In this document: piece after piece, positions 1-8,829 of the stretch | Layout of the letters: each line of letters begins with the position of its first letter | How positions within the stretch are numbered: position 1 is the first letter of the stretch | Assembly (NCBI RefSeq): GCF_004342065.1 | Contig: NZ_SLZU01000023.1 | Span: forward strand, 1 to 56,031 | From: Primorskyibacter sedentarius | GTDB lineage: Bacteria; Pseudomonadota; Alphaproteobacteria; Rhodobacterales; Rhodobacteraceae | Length of the DNA: 56,031 nt | Direction of reading: 5' to 3' | Made by a program: the position numbers and the translations under genes | Notes under the pieces: generated by a model | Seen by the model: the letters and a program-made list of their open reading frames with translations, nothing else | Told to the model about the DNA's origin: nothing | Database searches by the model: none

Positions 1-94
1 AAGCAGAGGAGGCCTTCTATGCAAACTTGAACGCGGTCGAAAAAGTAGCCTAATCATTGAACCAGAAACTCTCCGGTAAACCCGGGGCGGTTCA
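1..94 (+). mobile_element. Right end of an IS3-like insertion sequence (partial)
   Basis: The first 94 bases hold the tail of a reading frame followed by a short non-coding end. Read on the minus strand, the outer end begins TGAACCGCCCCGGGTTTACC, which resembles the terminal repeats of some IS3-family elements. The element is cut by the window start, so the left end and most of the transposase are not visible. The family assignment rests on the terminus and the general layout only. Confidence 0.4.
3..53 (+). CDS. C-terminal fragment of a probable transposase
   Basis: Sixteen codons are open from the window edge to a TAA at 51-53 and read as a hydrophilic tail ending NAVEKVA. The stop lies about 40 bases inside the putative IS terminus, the usual place for the end of an IS3 OrfB transposase. 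No catalytic residue is visible, so the identity comes from position alone. Sequence to the left of the window would settle it. Confidence 0.35.
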   Translation, partial: AEEAFYANLNAVEKVA

Positions 95-348
95 ATCCGG
101 AAGCGGTCGGGCCGCCGACCAAATAGGCCGACCCTATGTAAGCCGCCATCAATCGCGACGTCGAAACCGATATTCTTGTAACCTCCCATATTACCCGTTC
201 GACATATCGGTTGCGGCAACAAAGATCGGTAAGGCGGTCGAAGATGTCAGAAGACTGAGCCCCTGAAAGAGGCCTTTGTTGCTTGTCGCGGGAAGACCTG
301 TGCGACATTGTTCGCAGGATCCTCTGCAACGACGTCTGGCACCTCGAC

Positions 349-1785
349 ATGTCCAAGAAGACCCTGAACCAAGCCAACCTCGAAAAGCTGGGCGCGGAGA
401 CGCTTGCCGAGCTGGTCATGGAACTGGTCAAGGGGAGCGCGGTCCTGCAACGTCGCGCGCGGATGGCGCTTAGCGCTGCACAGGGGCCCGGGGAGGTTGC
501 CGCCGATCTGCGCAAACGCTTCGCCTCTCTGCGGCGTTCGACCAGCTTTGTGAACTGGCGCAAGCAAAGGGCTCTGGTCAAGGATCTCGAAGGGCTCTTG
601 GGGATGATTGAGACCTCTGTCATCCCCCATGACGCAAATGAAGCGTTCGAACTGCTTTGGGCTTTCCTGCAGCTGGCCCTGTCGATCCATGAACGCACTG
701 ATGACAGCAACGGCGCGGTGGGCGGGATCATGGGGGAAGCGATGGAACTGATCGCAAAGATCGCGCCCAAGATTTCCACGGACCGCATCGCCCTGGCCGA
801 ACGCGTTCTCGACGCTGTCGCCGATGCGGGTTACGGCGAGTTCGACGGGATCATCCCCGCAACGGCAGAGGCGCTTGGACAAGACGGCCTCGAACATCTC
901 AAGCAGATCACGAAAGCCTGGGCCGACGCGCCCCCGACTGAAGAAGAGCTTGAGCAATACCAAGGTTACGGCCTCATGTCGTCTGCCGAAGACAGCGTGC
1001 GGCGCAACAAGCAGCTGACACGGTCGATTATTCTGGCGGACGTCGCGGACGCCCAGGGCGATGTTGATGCCTATATGGCCCGCTATTCCGCAGAACAGCT
1101 GACATATGGCACCATCGCCCCCGATGTCGCGCGCAGATTGCTGGATGCAGGGCGTGTTGACGAGGCCTTTGTTATCGTTACCCGGGCCCGTGTCGCCGAA
1201 GACGGCAAGTCCTACCGTATGTTCCGCTATGATCTCGACGCTGTTTATGAAGACTGCCTTGACCGGCAGGGCAAGACGGACGAATTGAAGGCACATCTGT
1301 GGACCACGTTCGAGCAGACCCTGAATCCAGCCAGTCTTCGGAAGTATCTGAAACTGCTTCCGGATTTCGACGATATCGAGGCGGAAGAGGCGGCATTGGA
1401 TTTCGCGGAAACCTATCAGCACCTGGAGGCGGCGATCAGATTCCTCGTCGACTGGCCAAGTCACGAACGCGCAGCACGGGTCGTGCTCGCGCGGGCTGAA
1501 GAACTGAACGGGGATGCCTATCACACCCTCACAACCGCGGCAGACACGCTCGCGCCCGAGCATCCGCTTGCCGCCACGCTGATACGCCGCGCCATGGTTC
1601 TGGACACGTTGAGCGGCGGAAAGTCCAAACGCTATCGCTACGCCGCCCGCCATCTGGGCGACTGTCAGTCATCCGATGCCGCCATCGAGGACTATGGAGA
1701 CTTTGCTTCCCATGGGCAGTTTCTCGAGATGCTTAAACAAGACCACGGCCGAAAACACGGTTTCTGGCGCTTGGCCGATCCGTAG
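349..1785 (+). CDS. DUF6880 family protein
   Basis: A 478-residue cytoplasmic protein without signal peptide or membrane segment. The ATG at 349 (MSKKTLNQ) is preferred over the upstream start at 283 because the family pattern begins there. The opening part, with a motif like LAELVMELVKGS and conserved W and R residues near RSTSFVNWRKQ, matches what I know as DUF6880. That family is of unknown function and rich in helices, possibly a repeat scaffold. The gene stands alone between an IS end and the minus-strand GntR gene. No enzymatic motif was recognised, so no function is assigned. Confidence 0.7.
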   Translation: MSKKTLNQANLEKLGAETLAELVMELVKGSAVLQRRARMALSAAQGPGEVAADLRKRFASLRRSTSFVNWRKQRALVKDLEGLLGMIETSVIPHDANEAFELLWAFLQLALSIHERTDDSNGAVGGIMGEAMELIAKIAPKISTDRIALAERVLDAVADAGYGEFDGIIPATAEALGQDGLEHLKQITKAWADAPPTEEELEQYQGYGLMSSAEDSVRRNKQLTRSIILADVADAQGDVDAYMARYSAEQLTYGTIAPDVARRLLDAGRVDEAFVIVTRARVAEDGKSYRMFRYDLDAVYEDCLDRQGKTDELKAHLWTTFEQTLNPASLRKYLKLLPDFDDIEAEEAALDFAETYQHLEAAIRFLVDWPSHERAARVVLARAEELNGDAYHTLTTAADTLAPEHPLAATLIRRAMVLDTLSGGKSKRYRYAARHLGDCQSSDAAIEDYGDFASHGQFLEMLKQDHGRKHGFWRLADP

Positions 1786-2078
1786 TCTGGCCATTTGCAG
1801 CAATGCAAACCCTGCATGATCTGCCGCATTGCGGCCTATCAACGTTGCCGTTCCTGCGGTGCGCAGAGAAGCACAGATCAAGTTATGCAGGCACATGTGG
1901 CGACCGCGTACTTAGCTCTTCGCTTCGCGATCTCAGCGTGTGGTATGCCATGCAGATTGCATGCGTTTCGGGTTCAAATTTTATCGAATGACACGGTGAC
2001 TGAATTAGCTACTGGTCATCCGATTCAAATTTGTCGTCACTCATGTCTCACCGCGAGCTGACCAGTGAAACCAAAGCC

Positions 2079-2798
2079 CTACTTCCTGTTGGGGCGGGGG
2101 ATCTTCCGGTGAGCCGCGGAAGCGAGCGCGATGTCCTCGATCCCGTCCCCATAGGTGCGTTCTCCGCGCGTAACATGACGCTTAAGAACCTGACTTGCCT
2201 TATCGATATCTCCGTCCCTGAGTGCCTCGGCAATTTCGATGTGCTCGCCCATGGATTTGTCGGTGTGGGTCGGGTGGTGTGACAGATGCGTGCGCAGCGC
2301 GGCCACCTTGCCGCTGATCGCATGATAGCCTTCGACAAAGAAGTCGTTGCCGCAGAACTCGAATATCGCGGCGTGGAAACGTCCGTCGAGGCCCAGATAC
2401 TTTGCTGTGTTTCCTTTCTCACTTGCCGCAGTCATTGCGCCGCAAATGTCGAAGAACGTCGCAACCAGAGCCTCGCCATCACGCGCCATTGAAAGTTCGA
2501 GCGCGGAGGATTCCAGCGCATAGCGGTATTGCGCCAACTGGGCCACGTCCTTGACGCTCATCGTGAAGACGAACGTGCCCTTTTGCGGAACCACCGTTAC
2601 CAGACCTTCATGTTTCAAGAGCGCCAGCGCTTCGCGAACCGGCGTCTTGCTGATCCCCAAGGTTTCAGTCAGAGACTTTTCGGACAGAGCCGTACCCAAG
2701 GCATATTGCCCGGTGATGATAGCATCCCTGATCGCATCAGCCGCGATGTCGCACAATGATTTCGGCCGCTCGATCTGTCCGATCTTCTTACTGCTCAT
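2079..2798 (-). CDS. GntR family transcriptional regulator, FCD (FadR) subfamily
   Basis: A 239-residue regulator. The ATG at 2798 (MSSKKIGQ) is chosen because the winged helix-turn-helix begins about 15 residues later; a longer frame to 2861 would run into the operator. The N-terminal wHTH includes ISKTPVREAL and LVTVVPQKGTFV. The C-terminal FCD domain carries the metal-site pattern D-x3-H (DGRFHAAI) with later histidines near HHPTH and GEH. It is divergent from the TRAP genes, and a perfect palindrome lies in the shared promoter. The same palindrome occurs upstream of the operon starting at 10501. I infer that it represses both units and is released by a sugar-acid intermediate. Confidence 0.88.
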   Translation of the reverse strand: MSSKKIGQIERPKSLCDIAADAIRDAIITGQYALGTALSEKSLTETLGISKTPVREALALLKHEGLVTVVPQKGTFVFTMSVKDVAQLAQYRYALESSALELSMARDGEALVATFFDICGAMTAASEKGNTAKYLGLDGRFHAAIFEFCGNDFFVEGYHAISGKVAALRTHLSHHPTHTDKSMGEHIEIAEALRDGDIDKASQVLKRHVTRGERTYGDGIEDIALASAAHRKIPRPNRK

Positions 2799-2865
2799 AC
2801 GCCTGAACCCACGTTGTTTCACGTACAACCTAGCACAGGCGCAAATCTGTTGCACCAGCATTTCA

Positions 2866-2883
2866 TATCTGATACATCAGATA
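2866..2883. promoter_or_regulatory. Candidate GntR/FCD operator, perfect palindrome
   Basis: The palindrome TATCTGAT-AC-ATCAGATA has 8-bp arms around a 2-bp centre. It lies between the GntR gene (start 2798) and dctP (start 2938). A half-site-like CTGATATATC follows near 2913-2922. A close match with one arm mismatch occurs at 10573-10590, so two promoters of one cluster share the motif. Confidence 0.75.
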
Positions 2884-2937
2884 CTAGATCTAAAACGCTG
2901 AGTTTTCGGATCACTGATATATCTTTGGGAGGACCAC

Positions 2938-3936
2938 TTGTTTTATAAATCCACACTCGTGCTCGGCGTGATTCTATCCGCGGGCCTGGCACTCTCCGCC
3001 AATGCTGAAACCGTCATCAAGATCGGCCACGGCACCAACGAACAATTCCATATGCACCGCGCCTTGTTGAAATTCGAGGAATTGGTCGAAACGGGGTCGA
3101 ACGAGGAAATCGACGTTCAGATATTTCCCTCGTCGCAAATGGGACCGGACCGGGAGATGATCGAGGGCGTCCAGACCGGCGTTCTCGAAATGGCGGTGCC
3201 GCCCTCATCGTTCTTTGCGGGCTGGGATCCTGCATTTGGCGTGATCGAACTGCCCTACATGTACGCCTCCAAGGACATTGCCCTCGACGTTCTCAATGGC
3301 GCGGCCGGCGACGACATGATGGCCCGGCTCGAAAGCCAGGGTCTGGTCGGCCTTGGCTGGATGGAACTCGGCGTTCGCAACATCACCAACAACACTCGCC
3401 CGATTGCCACGCCAGAGGATCTGGAAGGCGTCAAACTGCGCACGATGAAGGTGCCGGCCCATGTCGCCACTTTTGAGGCCCTGGGTGCCAACCCGACGCC
3501 GATGAACTTCGGCGAGGTCTATTCCGCCCTGCAACAAGGCGTAATCGACGGTCAGGAGAACCCGCTGGCCATCATCACCTCGGCACGGTTCTACGAGGTG
3601 CAGAAATATCTTTCGACCACGGGTCACGTCTTTGCCGTGTACCTGCCGGTGATGAGCAAATTCTTTTTCGACAGCCTGTCGGAGGAGCACCAGGCGCTGG
3701 TGATGGAATCCATGGCCGCCGCCGAGACCTATCAGCAGGAGCTGATCGAAGCCGAGGTCGCCTCTCAACTCGAAGAGATCCGCGCAGCCGGTGTCGAGGT
3801 TCTGGAACTGACCGCGGAGCAGCGCAAGGCCTTCGCCGAAAAGACCGAAGCAGTGCGCCTGCAATACCGCGACGAAGTCGGGGCCGAAGCCTATGACAAC
3901 TGGGTGGCCGCGGTTGCTGGCGCGAGCGGTAGCTAA
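2938..3936 (+). CDS. dctP: TRAP transporter substrate-binding protein, DctP family
   Basis: A 332-residue periplasmic binding protein that captures an organic-acid ligand for the DctQM permease. The start is a TTG at 2938 with a good ribosome site (GGGAGGA) 5-10 bases upstream. A signal peptide covers about residues 1-23, with cleavage after ANA. The DctP signature follows, including KLRTMKVP with Arg168 in the position of the carboxylate-binding arginine and GVIDGQENP near 201-209. It is first in the dctPQM operon. Its regulator and the converging DgoK/DgoA operon suggest a sugar acid or uronate-type ligand, which is inference. Confidence 0.92.
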   Translation: MFYKSTLVLGVILSAGLALSANAETVIKIGHGTNEQFHMHRALLKFEELVETGSNEEIDVQIFPSSQMGPDREMIEGVQTGVLEMAVPPSSFFAGWDPAFGVIELPYMYASKDIALDVLNGAAGDDMMARLESQGLVGLGWMELGVRNITNNTRPIATPEDLEGVKLRTMKVPAHVATFEALGANPTPMNFGEVYSALQQGVIDGQENPLAIITSARFYEVQKYLSTTGHVFAVYLPVMSKFFFDSLSEEHQALVMESMAAAETYQQELIEAEVASQLEEIRAAGVEVLELTAEQRKAFAEKTEAVRLQYRDEVGAEAYDNWVAAVAGASGS

Positions 3937-4009
3937 GTCCCGGCACGTTGACTGAACACGGGGCCCATTTCTTGTCGGAGGTGGGCCTTTCCAAATTTGG
4001 GAGGGACTT

Positions 4010-4507
4010 ATGCCAATACTCAAGTGGTTGGACATAAATGCAGAAAAGACGATGGCGAGTATCTTGCTGGCGGCCATTGTCCTTCTGATCTTCGGCAACG
4101 TTTTCATGCGTTATGTCATGAACGCATCGCTGTCCTGGGGCGAAGAGCTGACGCTCTGGTTCTTCGTATGGTTCGTCTGGATCTCGGTCAGCTATGCGTT
4201 CAGCCGCAGGGAACATGTACGCATCACCGTGCTGCGCGATCTACTGGGCGGGCGGAAGCAATTGTACGTTGATCTGGCAGTTGATCTGCTGGTTCTCGCG
4301 TTCCTTGTCGTCCTCACCTTTGAATGCATCAAGTTGATGCGGCTACCTTTCGTTGCCAGCCAGTCCTCTGTGGTTCTGGGTTTGCCGATCCCGATCCTCT
4401 ATGCTTCTGCCCCGGTCGGCGCGGCACTGTCGTCGATCCGGATCCTCCAGAACATGACCAAGACACTGCGCGGCCTCAAGAGCGGCGACACAGGAGATCT
4501 GATATGA
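4010..4507 (+). CDS. dctQ: TRAP transporter small permease, DctQ family
   Basis: A 165-residue inner-membrane protein with four predicted hydrophobic segments (roughly 17-37, 48-66, 88-107 and 122-142). It contains the family feature SWGEELTLWFFVW near residues 42-54. It follows dctP after 73 bases with GGGAGG upstream. Its stop overlaps the dctM start as ATGA at 4504-4507, implying translational coupling. It supports the large DctM subunit in sodium-driven uptake of the DctP ligand. Confidence 0.9.
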   Translation: MPILKWLDINAEKTMASILLAAIVLLIFGNVFMRYVMNASLSWGEELTLWFFVWFVWISVSYAFSRREHVRITVLRDLLGGRKQLYVDLAVDLLVLAFLVVLTFECIKLMRLPFVASQSSVVLGLPIPILYASAPVGAALSSIRILQNMTKTLRGLKSGDTGDLI

Positions 4508-5787
4508 TTGCCACGACGATATTCCTTGCGCTGATCCTGCTGTTGCTGGTCAGCGTACCGATCGGGATCTGCCTTGGTCTGGCAACGATGATCGTCATGT
4601 TGTTTGTCGACGGCGCACCGCCGATGGTGCTTCTGTCACGCTCAGTCGTCACTGGCGCCGACAGCTTTCCGCTGATCGCAGTGCCGCTGTTCATTCTTGC
4701 CGGCGACCTGATGCAGCAGGGCGGCATGTCGCGCAGATTGGTGGCGTTTGCCAATTCGCTGATCGGTCACATCCGGGCTGGTCTGGCCTATGTCAACGTG
4801 CTGGCGTGCCTGTTCTTCGCGGCCATTTCCGGATCGTCGCCTGCGACGGTGGCGGCCATCGGATCGAATATGATCCCCGAGATGGAAAAGGTTGGATACA
4901 GCCGCAGGTTCAGCGGTGCCTTGACCGCGTCTTCAGGCATGATCGGGGTGATGATCCCGCCCAGCATCCCGTTCATCATCTACGGGGTCACTGCGGAAGT
5001 CTCAATTGGCAAGTTGTTCCTCGCCGGAGTCGTGCCCGGCATCATGTTCGCCATGATGTTCATGCTAGTGGCGCGCCTGTTGCTGCGCAACGACACCGAG
5101 GTCGTGCAATCGGCGACCGAGTTTTCCGCCGAAGATGTCTGGACTACGTTTCGCAAATCCGTCTGGGCGCTATTGGTGCCGGTAATCATCCTTGGCGGCA
5201 TCTACAGCGGCATCTTCACCCCGACCGAAGCGGGCGCAGTGGCGGTGGTCTACGCGGTGATCGTGGGCATTTTTGTCTACCGCGATATCCGTTTTTCGGA
5301 CCTTCCGGGGATCCTGGCCACCAGTGCACGGACAAGCGGCACGATCCTAATCCTGGTGATCATGGCGACGGCCTTTGGCCGGGTGCTCACGCTGGCGCAA
5401 ATCCCTTCCACCTTGGCGACAAGCCTGACCAGCCTGTCGGACAATCCGATAATCGTCCTGTTGCTGATCAACCTGCTGCTGCTCTTCATCGGCATGTTCA
5501 TGGAGACGATTTCGTCTATCATCATCATGACGCCGATCCTGTTGCCCGTCGCACTTGCGCTGGGGGTCGATCCGATTGCTTTCGGCGTGATCCTGACGGT
5601 CAACCTTGCCATCGGGTTCTGCACGCCGCCATTGGGGGTCAACCTTTTCGTCGCAAGCAGCATTTCCGGCGTCTCGATCGAGCGCCTCAGCAAGGCCATC
5701 CTGCCGTTCTTTGTCGGCATGCTCATACTCTTGATGTTGATCACCTACATACCGGCGATATCGTTGACCCTGCCCGCCTTGTGGTAG
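4504..5787 (+). CDS. dctM: TRAP transporter large permease, DctM family
   Basis: A 427-residue polytopic membrane protein with about a dozen hydrophobic segments, the normal length for DctM. The ATG at 4504 overlaps the dctQ stop. Typical motifs include GSSPATVAAIGS, MIPPSIPFIIYG and TPTEAGAVAVVYA. It forms the sodium/substrate-coupled channel of the TRAP system. Two hairpin terminators separate it from the converging catabolic operon. Confidence 0.93.
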   Translation: MIATTIFLALILLLLVSVPIGICLGLATMIVMLFVDGAPPMVLLSRSVVTGADSFPLIAVPLFILAGDLMQQGGMSRRLVAFANSLIGHIRAGLAYVNVLACLFFAAISGSSPATVAAIGSNMIPEMEKVGYSRRFSGALTASSGMIGVMIPPSIPFIIYGVTAEVSIGKLFLAGVVPGIMFAMMFMLVARLLLRNDTEVVQSATEFSAEDVWTTFRKSVWALLVPVIILGGIYSGIFTPTEAGAVAVVYAVIVGIFVYRDIRFSDLPGILATSARTSGTILILVIMATAFGRVLTLAQIPSTLATSLTSLSDNPIIVLLLINLLLLFIGMFMETISSIIIMTPILLPVALALGVDPIAFGVILTVNLAIGFCTPPLGVNLFVASSISGVSIERLSKAILPFFVGMLILLMLITYIPAISLTLPALW

Positions 5788-5806
5788 GGCCTTGAGACAC
5801 GTGAAT

Positions 5807-5837
5807 GGGCGGACTGGTGTTTCTCAGTCCGCCCTTT
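5807..5837 (+). terminator. Rho-independent terminator after dctM
   Basis: A perfect 10-bp stem (GGGCGGACTG paired with CAGTCCGCCC) with an 8-base loop is followed by TTT. It begins 19 bases after the dctM stop codon. Confidence 0.8.
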
Positions 5838-5980
5838 ACTCCTGTCCAGTGCCAAAAGGCCGTTGCATTAAAGCCTGTGACTTTTCCAATTCGACATTTG
5901 GGATCTCGGGCCTTCGTCCAGTACTTCACTGGCCCAGCTCATCATCCAGCATTGCATCAATGATTGGTTCCGACAGCAAG

Positions 5981-6018
5981 AAAGGCCCGCGGCTTCGAAG
6001 GGAAGTCGCGGGCCTTTT
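5981..6018. terminator. Bidirectional hairpin terminator between converging operons
   Basis: An 11-bp stem, AAAGGCCCGCG paired with CGCGGGCCTTT, is flanked by A residues on the left and T residues on the right. It can therefore terminate in both directions. It lies 26 bases beyond the stop of the minus-strand operon. Confidence 0.75.
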
Positions 6019-6044
6019 GGCATCAAACAGTCGGAGCCTTGGGC

Positions 6045-6566
6045 TCAGCGAATGAACCGCTCGGCGTAGTCTTCGCCAAGACCGACCTCGGCAAAGTGCT
6101 TTCTGCACAGATCGATCTTGGTGAACACGTCTTCATAGCCCAAGACCTCGCCCCAAGGATCGACGTAGCACATCACGCCGTTCACCTGGAAAAAGGTTAT
6201 CATTTCATCAACATCGTCCGGCACAACAAGCGTGTGGGTTTCGCCCGGAGGCTCGAAAACATAGCCGCCCTCTTCGGCCACCCAATCGTGTTCCAAGTAG
6301 TGCCAGCGCCCTTTCAGGACGAACCCGTGCACCGGCTGCGGATGGCGGTGGCGCGACAGCACACCGGCTTTCCGCACCTTGAGCAAGTTCATCCAATAGC
6401 CCTGCGACCGGTTCAGGCATAGCGGCCGGAACCAGACGTTGTCGGCCTGCGGAACCCACAAGCGGTCATCTTCGGGTATGGCGTCGGGGACGACGATCTC
6501 GTCCAGCGCGTCCTTCGGGAAAGGAAGCTGATAGGGCGTTCGTGGGTCGTTCTGTCTGTCAGACAT
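6045..6566 (-). CDS. Cupin protein of the 2,4'-dihydroxyacetophenone dioxygenase-like family
   Basis: A 173-residue cupin. The motif RHRHPQPVHGFVLKG (about residues 72-86) gives the histidine metal ligands, and GGYVFEPPGETHTLVV forms the second cupin box. The pattern matches proteins annotated as 2,4'-dihydroxyacetophenone dioxygenase family, which cleave C-C bonds or act on diketones. In this sugar-acid operon an isomerase or lactone/uronate-ring-opening role, by analogy with the unrelated small cupin KdgF, is also possible. It is last in the six-gene operon, 12 bases after the SDR gene. Confidence 0.75.
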   Translation of the reverse strand: MSDRQNDPRTPYQLPFPKDALDEIVVPDAIPEDDRLWVPQADNVWFRPLCLNRSQGYWMNLLKVRKAGVLSRHRHPQPVHGFVLKGRWHYLEHDWVAEEGGYVFEPPGETHTLVVPDDVDEMITFFQVNGVMCYVDPWGEVLGYEDVFTKIDLCRKHFAEVGLGEDYAERFIR

Positions 6567-6578
6567 GGGTGTTTCTCC

Positions 6579-7283
6579 TTAAATTGCCAAATAGCCGCCA
6601 TCCACAGGATAGACGGCACCGGTCACAAAGCTGGCCTCTCCGGACAGGAGCCATTTGACCAAAGCTCCCACCTCTGCGGTTTTGCCCCATCGCCCCATCG
6701 GGGTGCGCGCAAGGATCGCGTCGCCGCGAGACGGATCGTCCCGCAGCCCCTGGGTCATTTCGGTTTCGATCCAGCCGGGCGCAATCGCGTTGACGCGGAC
6801 CCCATCCGCCGCCCATTTGCCCGCCAAAGCCTTGGTCAGTTGCGAGACACCGCCTTTGGAGGCGGTGTAGGCCGGCACCAAGGGCCCACCGAAGGTGCTG
6901 AGCATCGAGGCGGTGTTAACAATGGCCCCCTTCGAGCGCGTCAGCAAAGGCAAGGCAGCCACGCAACAGCGCATGGTTCCGGTCAGGTTGACGTCGATGA
7001 CCTTTTGGAACGCGTCCAGATCATACTCTGCACCGCGCATAAGGATGCCGGCGCAATTGACCAGACCGTCCAGTTGCTCGATATCGCCGAAGACGGCTTC
7101 GACCGAGGTTGGATCGGTCACATCCAGTAGGAGGCATTCGATACCCGGAACGTTCTCGAAGGCCTCGATTTCGGCCTGAGAGATCGTGGCGGCAATTACA
7201 GACCAGCCCGCCTGAGCAAGCGACTTACTGACCCCGGCTCCAATGCCGCGGGTGCCACCGGTGACCAAGACTGACTTTGTCAT
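6579..7283 (-). CDS. Short-chain dehydrogenase/reductase
   Basis: A 234-residue classical SDR. The cofactor motif TGGTRGIG is at residues 8-15 and NCAGI near 76-80. Catalytic Ser126, Tyr139 and Lys143 are in the normal spacing (YTASK), and it ends with the usual PVDGGY. The start codon overlaps the dgoA stop as ATGA, so it is translated as part of the operon. Given DgoK and DgoA next door, it probably oxidises or reduces a sugar, sugar acid or 2-keto-3-deoxy acid. A role like DEH reductase or galactose dehydrogenase is a guess. Confidence 0.85.
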   Translation of the reverse strand: MTKSVLVTGGTRGIGAGVSKSLAQAGWSVIAATISQAEIEAFENVPGIECLLLDVTDPTSVEAVFGDIEQLDGLVNCAGILMRGAEYDLDAFQKVIDVNLTGTMRCCVAALPLLTRSKGAIVNTASMLSTFGGPLVPAYTASKGGVSQLTKALAGKWAADGVRVNAIAPGWIETEMTQGLRDDPSRGDAILARTPMGRWGKTAEVGALVKWLLSGEASFVTGAVYPVDGGYLAI

Positions 7284-7912
7284 TCTGGCCTCAATTGGTT
7301 GAAAGAGTTGACGAATCCTGTTGCGCGCTTCATCAGGCCTTCAATCGAGTAGGACGGCTTGAACAAGGCCGATCCCAGCCCGAACCCATCAGCACCGGCG
7401 GCCAGGTAGTCACCCATCGTATCCGGTGTGACGCCGCCGACGACGGCAAGCCGCGCGTCTTTTGAGAGCACGGCTCGCATCGCCTTGATCGCCGCGGGGG
7501 GAACCAGTTCGGCGGGGAAGAATTTCAACATGGCAGCGCCAAGGTCTAAAGCGGCGAAAGCCTCAGTCGGAGTCAGAACCCCCGGACACCATTTCGCCCC
7601 AAGCTCGACTGCGCGGGCTCCGACGCCCGGGCTCATATTGGGCGCCACGATAATTCGGCCCCCGGCATCGACCACTGCCGAAACGTCTCCGGGCGTCAGT
7701 ACCGTTCCCGCGCCGACGACGATCCTGTCACCGTATTTCTCGGCAATCCTCGCAATCGATCGCAGCGGGTCCGGCGAATTCAGCGGCACCTCAATAATGC
7801 GGAACCCGGCATCGACCAGCGCGTCGGCCACGTCTATCGCGCGGTCCGGTTCAAGGCCGCGCAGGATCGCGATCAATGGGATTTCGGCGAGTGCGTCGTT
7901 CCAGATATCCAT
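7280..7912 (-). CDS. dgoA: 2-dehydro-3-deoxy-6-phosphogalactonate aldolase
   Basis: A 210-residue class I KDPG/KDPGal aldolase, which splits 2-keto-3-deoxy-6-phosphogalactonate to pyruvate and glyceraldehyde 3-phosphate. The ATG at 7912 (MDIWND) overlaps the dgoK stop as TGATG. IAILRGLEP holds Arg18, Glu41 follows in FRIIEVPLNSP, and the Schiff-base lysine is Lys130 in MLKFFPAE. These residues and the RGL pattern favour the galactonate branch over Eda. It forms the last two steps with DgoK. Confidence 0.92.
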   Translation of the reverse strand: MDIWNDALAEIPLIAILRGLEPDRAIDVADALVDAGFRIIEVPLNSPDPLRSIARIAEKYGDRIVVGAGTVLTPGDVSAVVDAGGRIIVAPNMSPGVGARAVELGAKWCPGVLTPTEAFAALDLGAAMLKFFPAELVPPAAIKAMRAVLSKDARLAVVGGVTPDTMGDYLAAGADGFGLGSALFKPSYSIEGLMKRATGFVNSFNQLRPE

Positions 7913-8829
7913 CACAGTAACCCCGCGTATGTTGCGATTGCGAAATGCCCTCGCGCGGCGATATCGTGGGGCGCGCGCTTGCAATTCAGGTCAAAAATTT
8001 CGCATGCGATCTGATAGCGGTCCGCCAGATCGTCGCGGCCGACAATCGTGATCGGGCCGCCGTCGGAACTGACCGATTTCGTGGCCTCAAGCTCTGCCCC
8101 GATCAGCATTCCGGACAGGAAATCTGTCACCATGTTGGCGTCGATCCTGCCGAACAGCGGCAAGGTGCGAACGTGAAACAGTGTGCGCAGCAGGTTGTGC
8201 CCTCCATCACGACCGGCAACAACACCCTCGCGAAATCCGGCTTCGTTGAAATCCCCATCCTGAATCAGCGCGCCGAGGATCGTGTGGTCCCGCAGGGCGG
8301 CAAAGACATCGCCCGTCATGTAAGTTGCGAAACGTGCAATGCTTCCGCCCCGGACATCAATCCACTTGCTGTGCGTGCCGGGCATTACAAAGGTGCCGTC
8401 GCCACCGATCCCGTCGAGCGCTCCGACGATCTGGGTTTCCTCGCCCCGCATCACGTCTGGTGCGCCGCCACTTTCGTCGGTCATGCCGGTGACAAAATGT
8501 ACTGTCCGACCGTTTTCTGCCTGATGCTCCGCCAGTGCATTGGCAAGCGCATCTGCGCCAGAGGGCGTCGATACATAAGGCGTCTCAACCCAGCCATTGC
8601 GGCTGGTGATCATACCCGATGCGATGACCGGCAAATTCGAATGCGCATTCCAAGGCGCCAGAAGTCGCGCGAAGGCACCCTCGAAATCGCGATCTGGCAC
8701 TTGCAGGATGCCCTCTCCCGACGACTGCCGGTCGAGCACCTCGCCGTCCGCACCTATAAGGAAAGCGCGTAATGAGGAGGTGCCCCAGTCAAGTCCGATC
8801 AGCACGGGATCAGATGCGACCGAATTCAT
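7912..8829 (-). CDS. dgoK: 2-dehydro-3-deoxygalactonokinase
   Basis: A 305-residue kinase that phosphorylates 2-keto-3-deoxygalactonate at O-6. The N-terminal GLDWGTSSLRAF is the family phosphate-binding signature, and PGTHSKWIDV and YMTGDVFAALRDHTIL are also typical. The start overlaps the upstream RraA-like gene by 20 bases and the stop overlaps dgoA by one. No galactonate dehydratase (DgoD) gene is present in the cluster, so its substrate must come from elsewhere or by another route. Confidence 0.92.
   Translation of the reverse strand: MNSVASDPVLIGLDWGTSSLRAFLIGADGEVLDRQSSGEGILQVPDRDFEGAFARLLAPWNAHSNLPVIASGMITSRNGWVETPYVSTPSGADALANALAEHQAENGRTVHFVTGMTDESGGAPDVMRGEETQIVGALDGIGGDGTFVMPGTHSKWIDVRGGSIARFATYMTGDVFAALRDHTILGALIQDGDFNEAGFREGVVAGRDGGHNLLRTLFHVRTLPLFGRIDANMVTDFLSGMLIGAELEATKSVSSDGGPITIVGRDDLADRYQIACEIFDLNCKRAPHDIAARGHFAIATYAGLL

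Noticed and set aside
247-1653. A 468-codon minus-strand frame
   Set aside because: It is antisense to the DUF6880 gene, has no family features, and has the composition of a GC-rich shadow frame.
1950-1985. A GGTTCAAATTTTAT string resembling a tRNA T-loop
   Set aside because: No matching T-stem, acceptor stem or anticodon arm could be drawn around it.
1795-2061. A cysteine-rich frame (CKPCMICRIA, CRSCGAQ) suggesting a zinc protein
   Set aside because: It has no ribosome site, its second half has no protein character, and no family is recognised.
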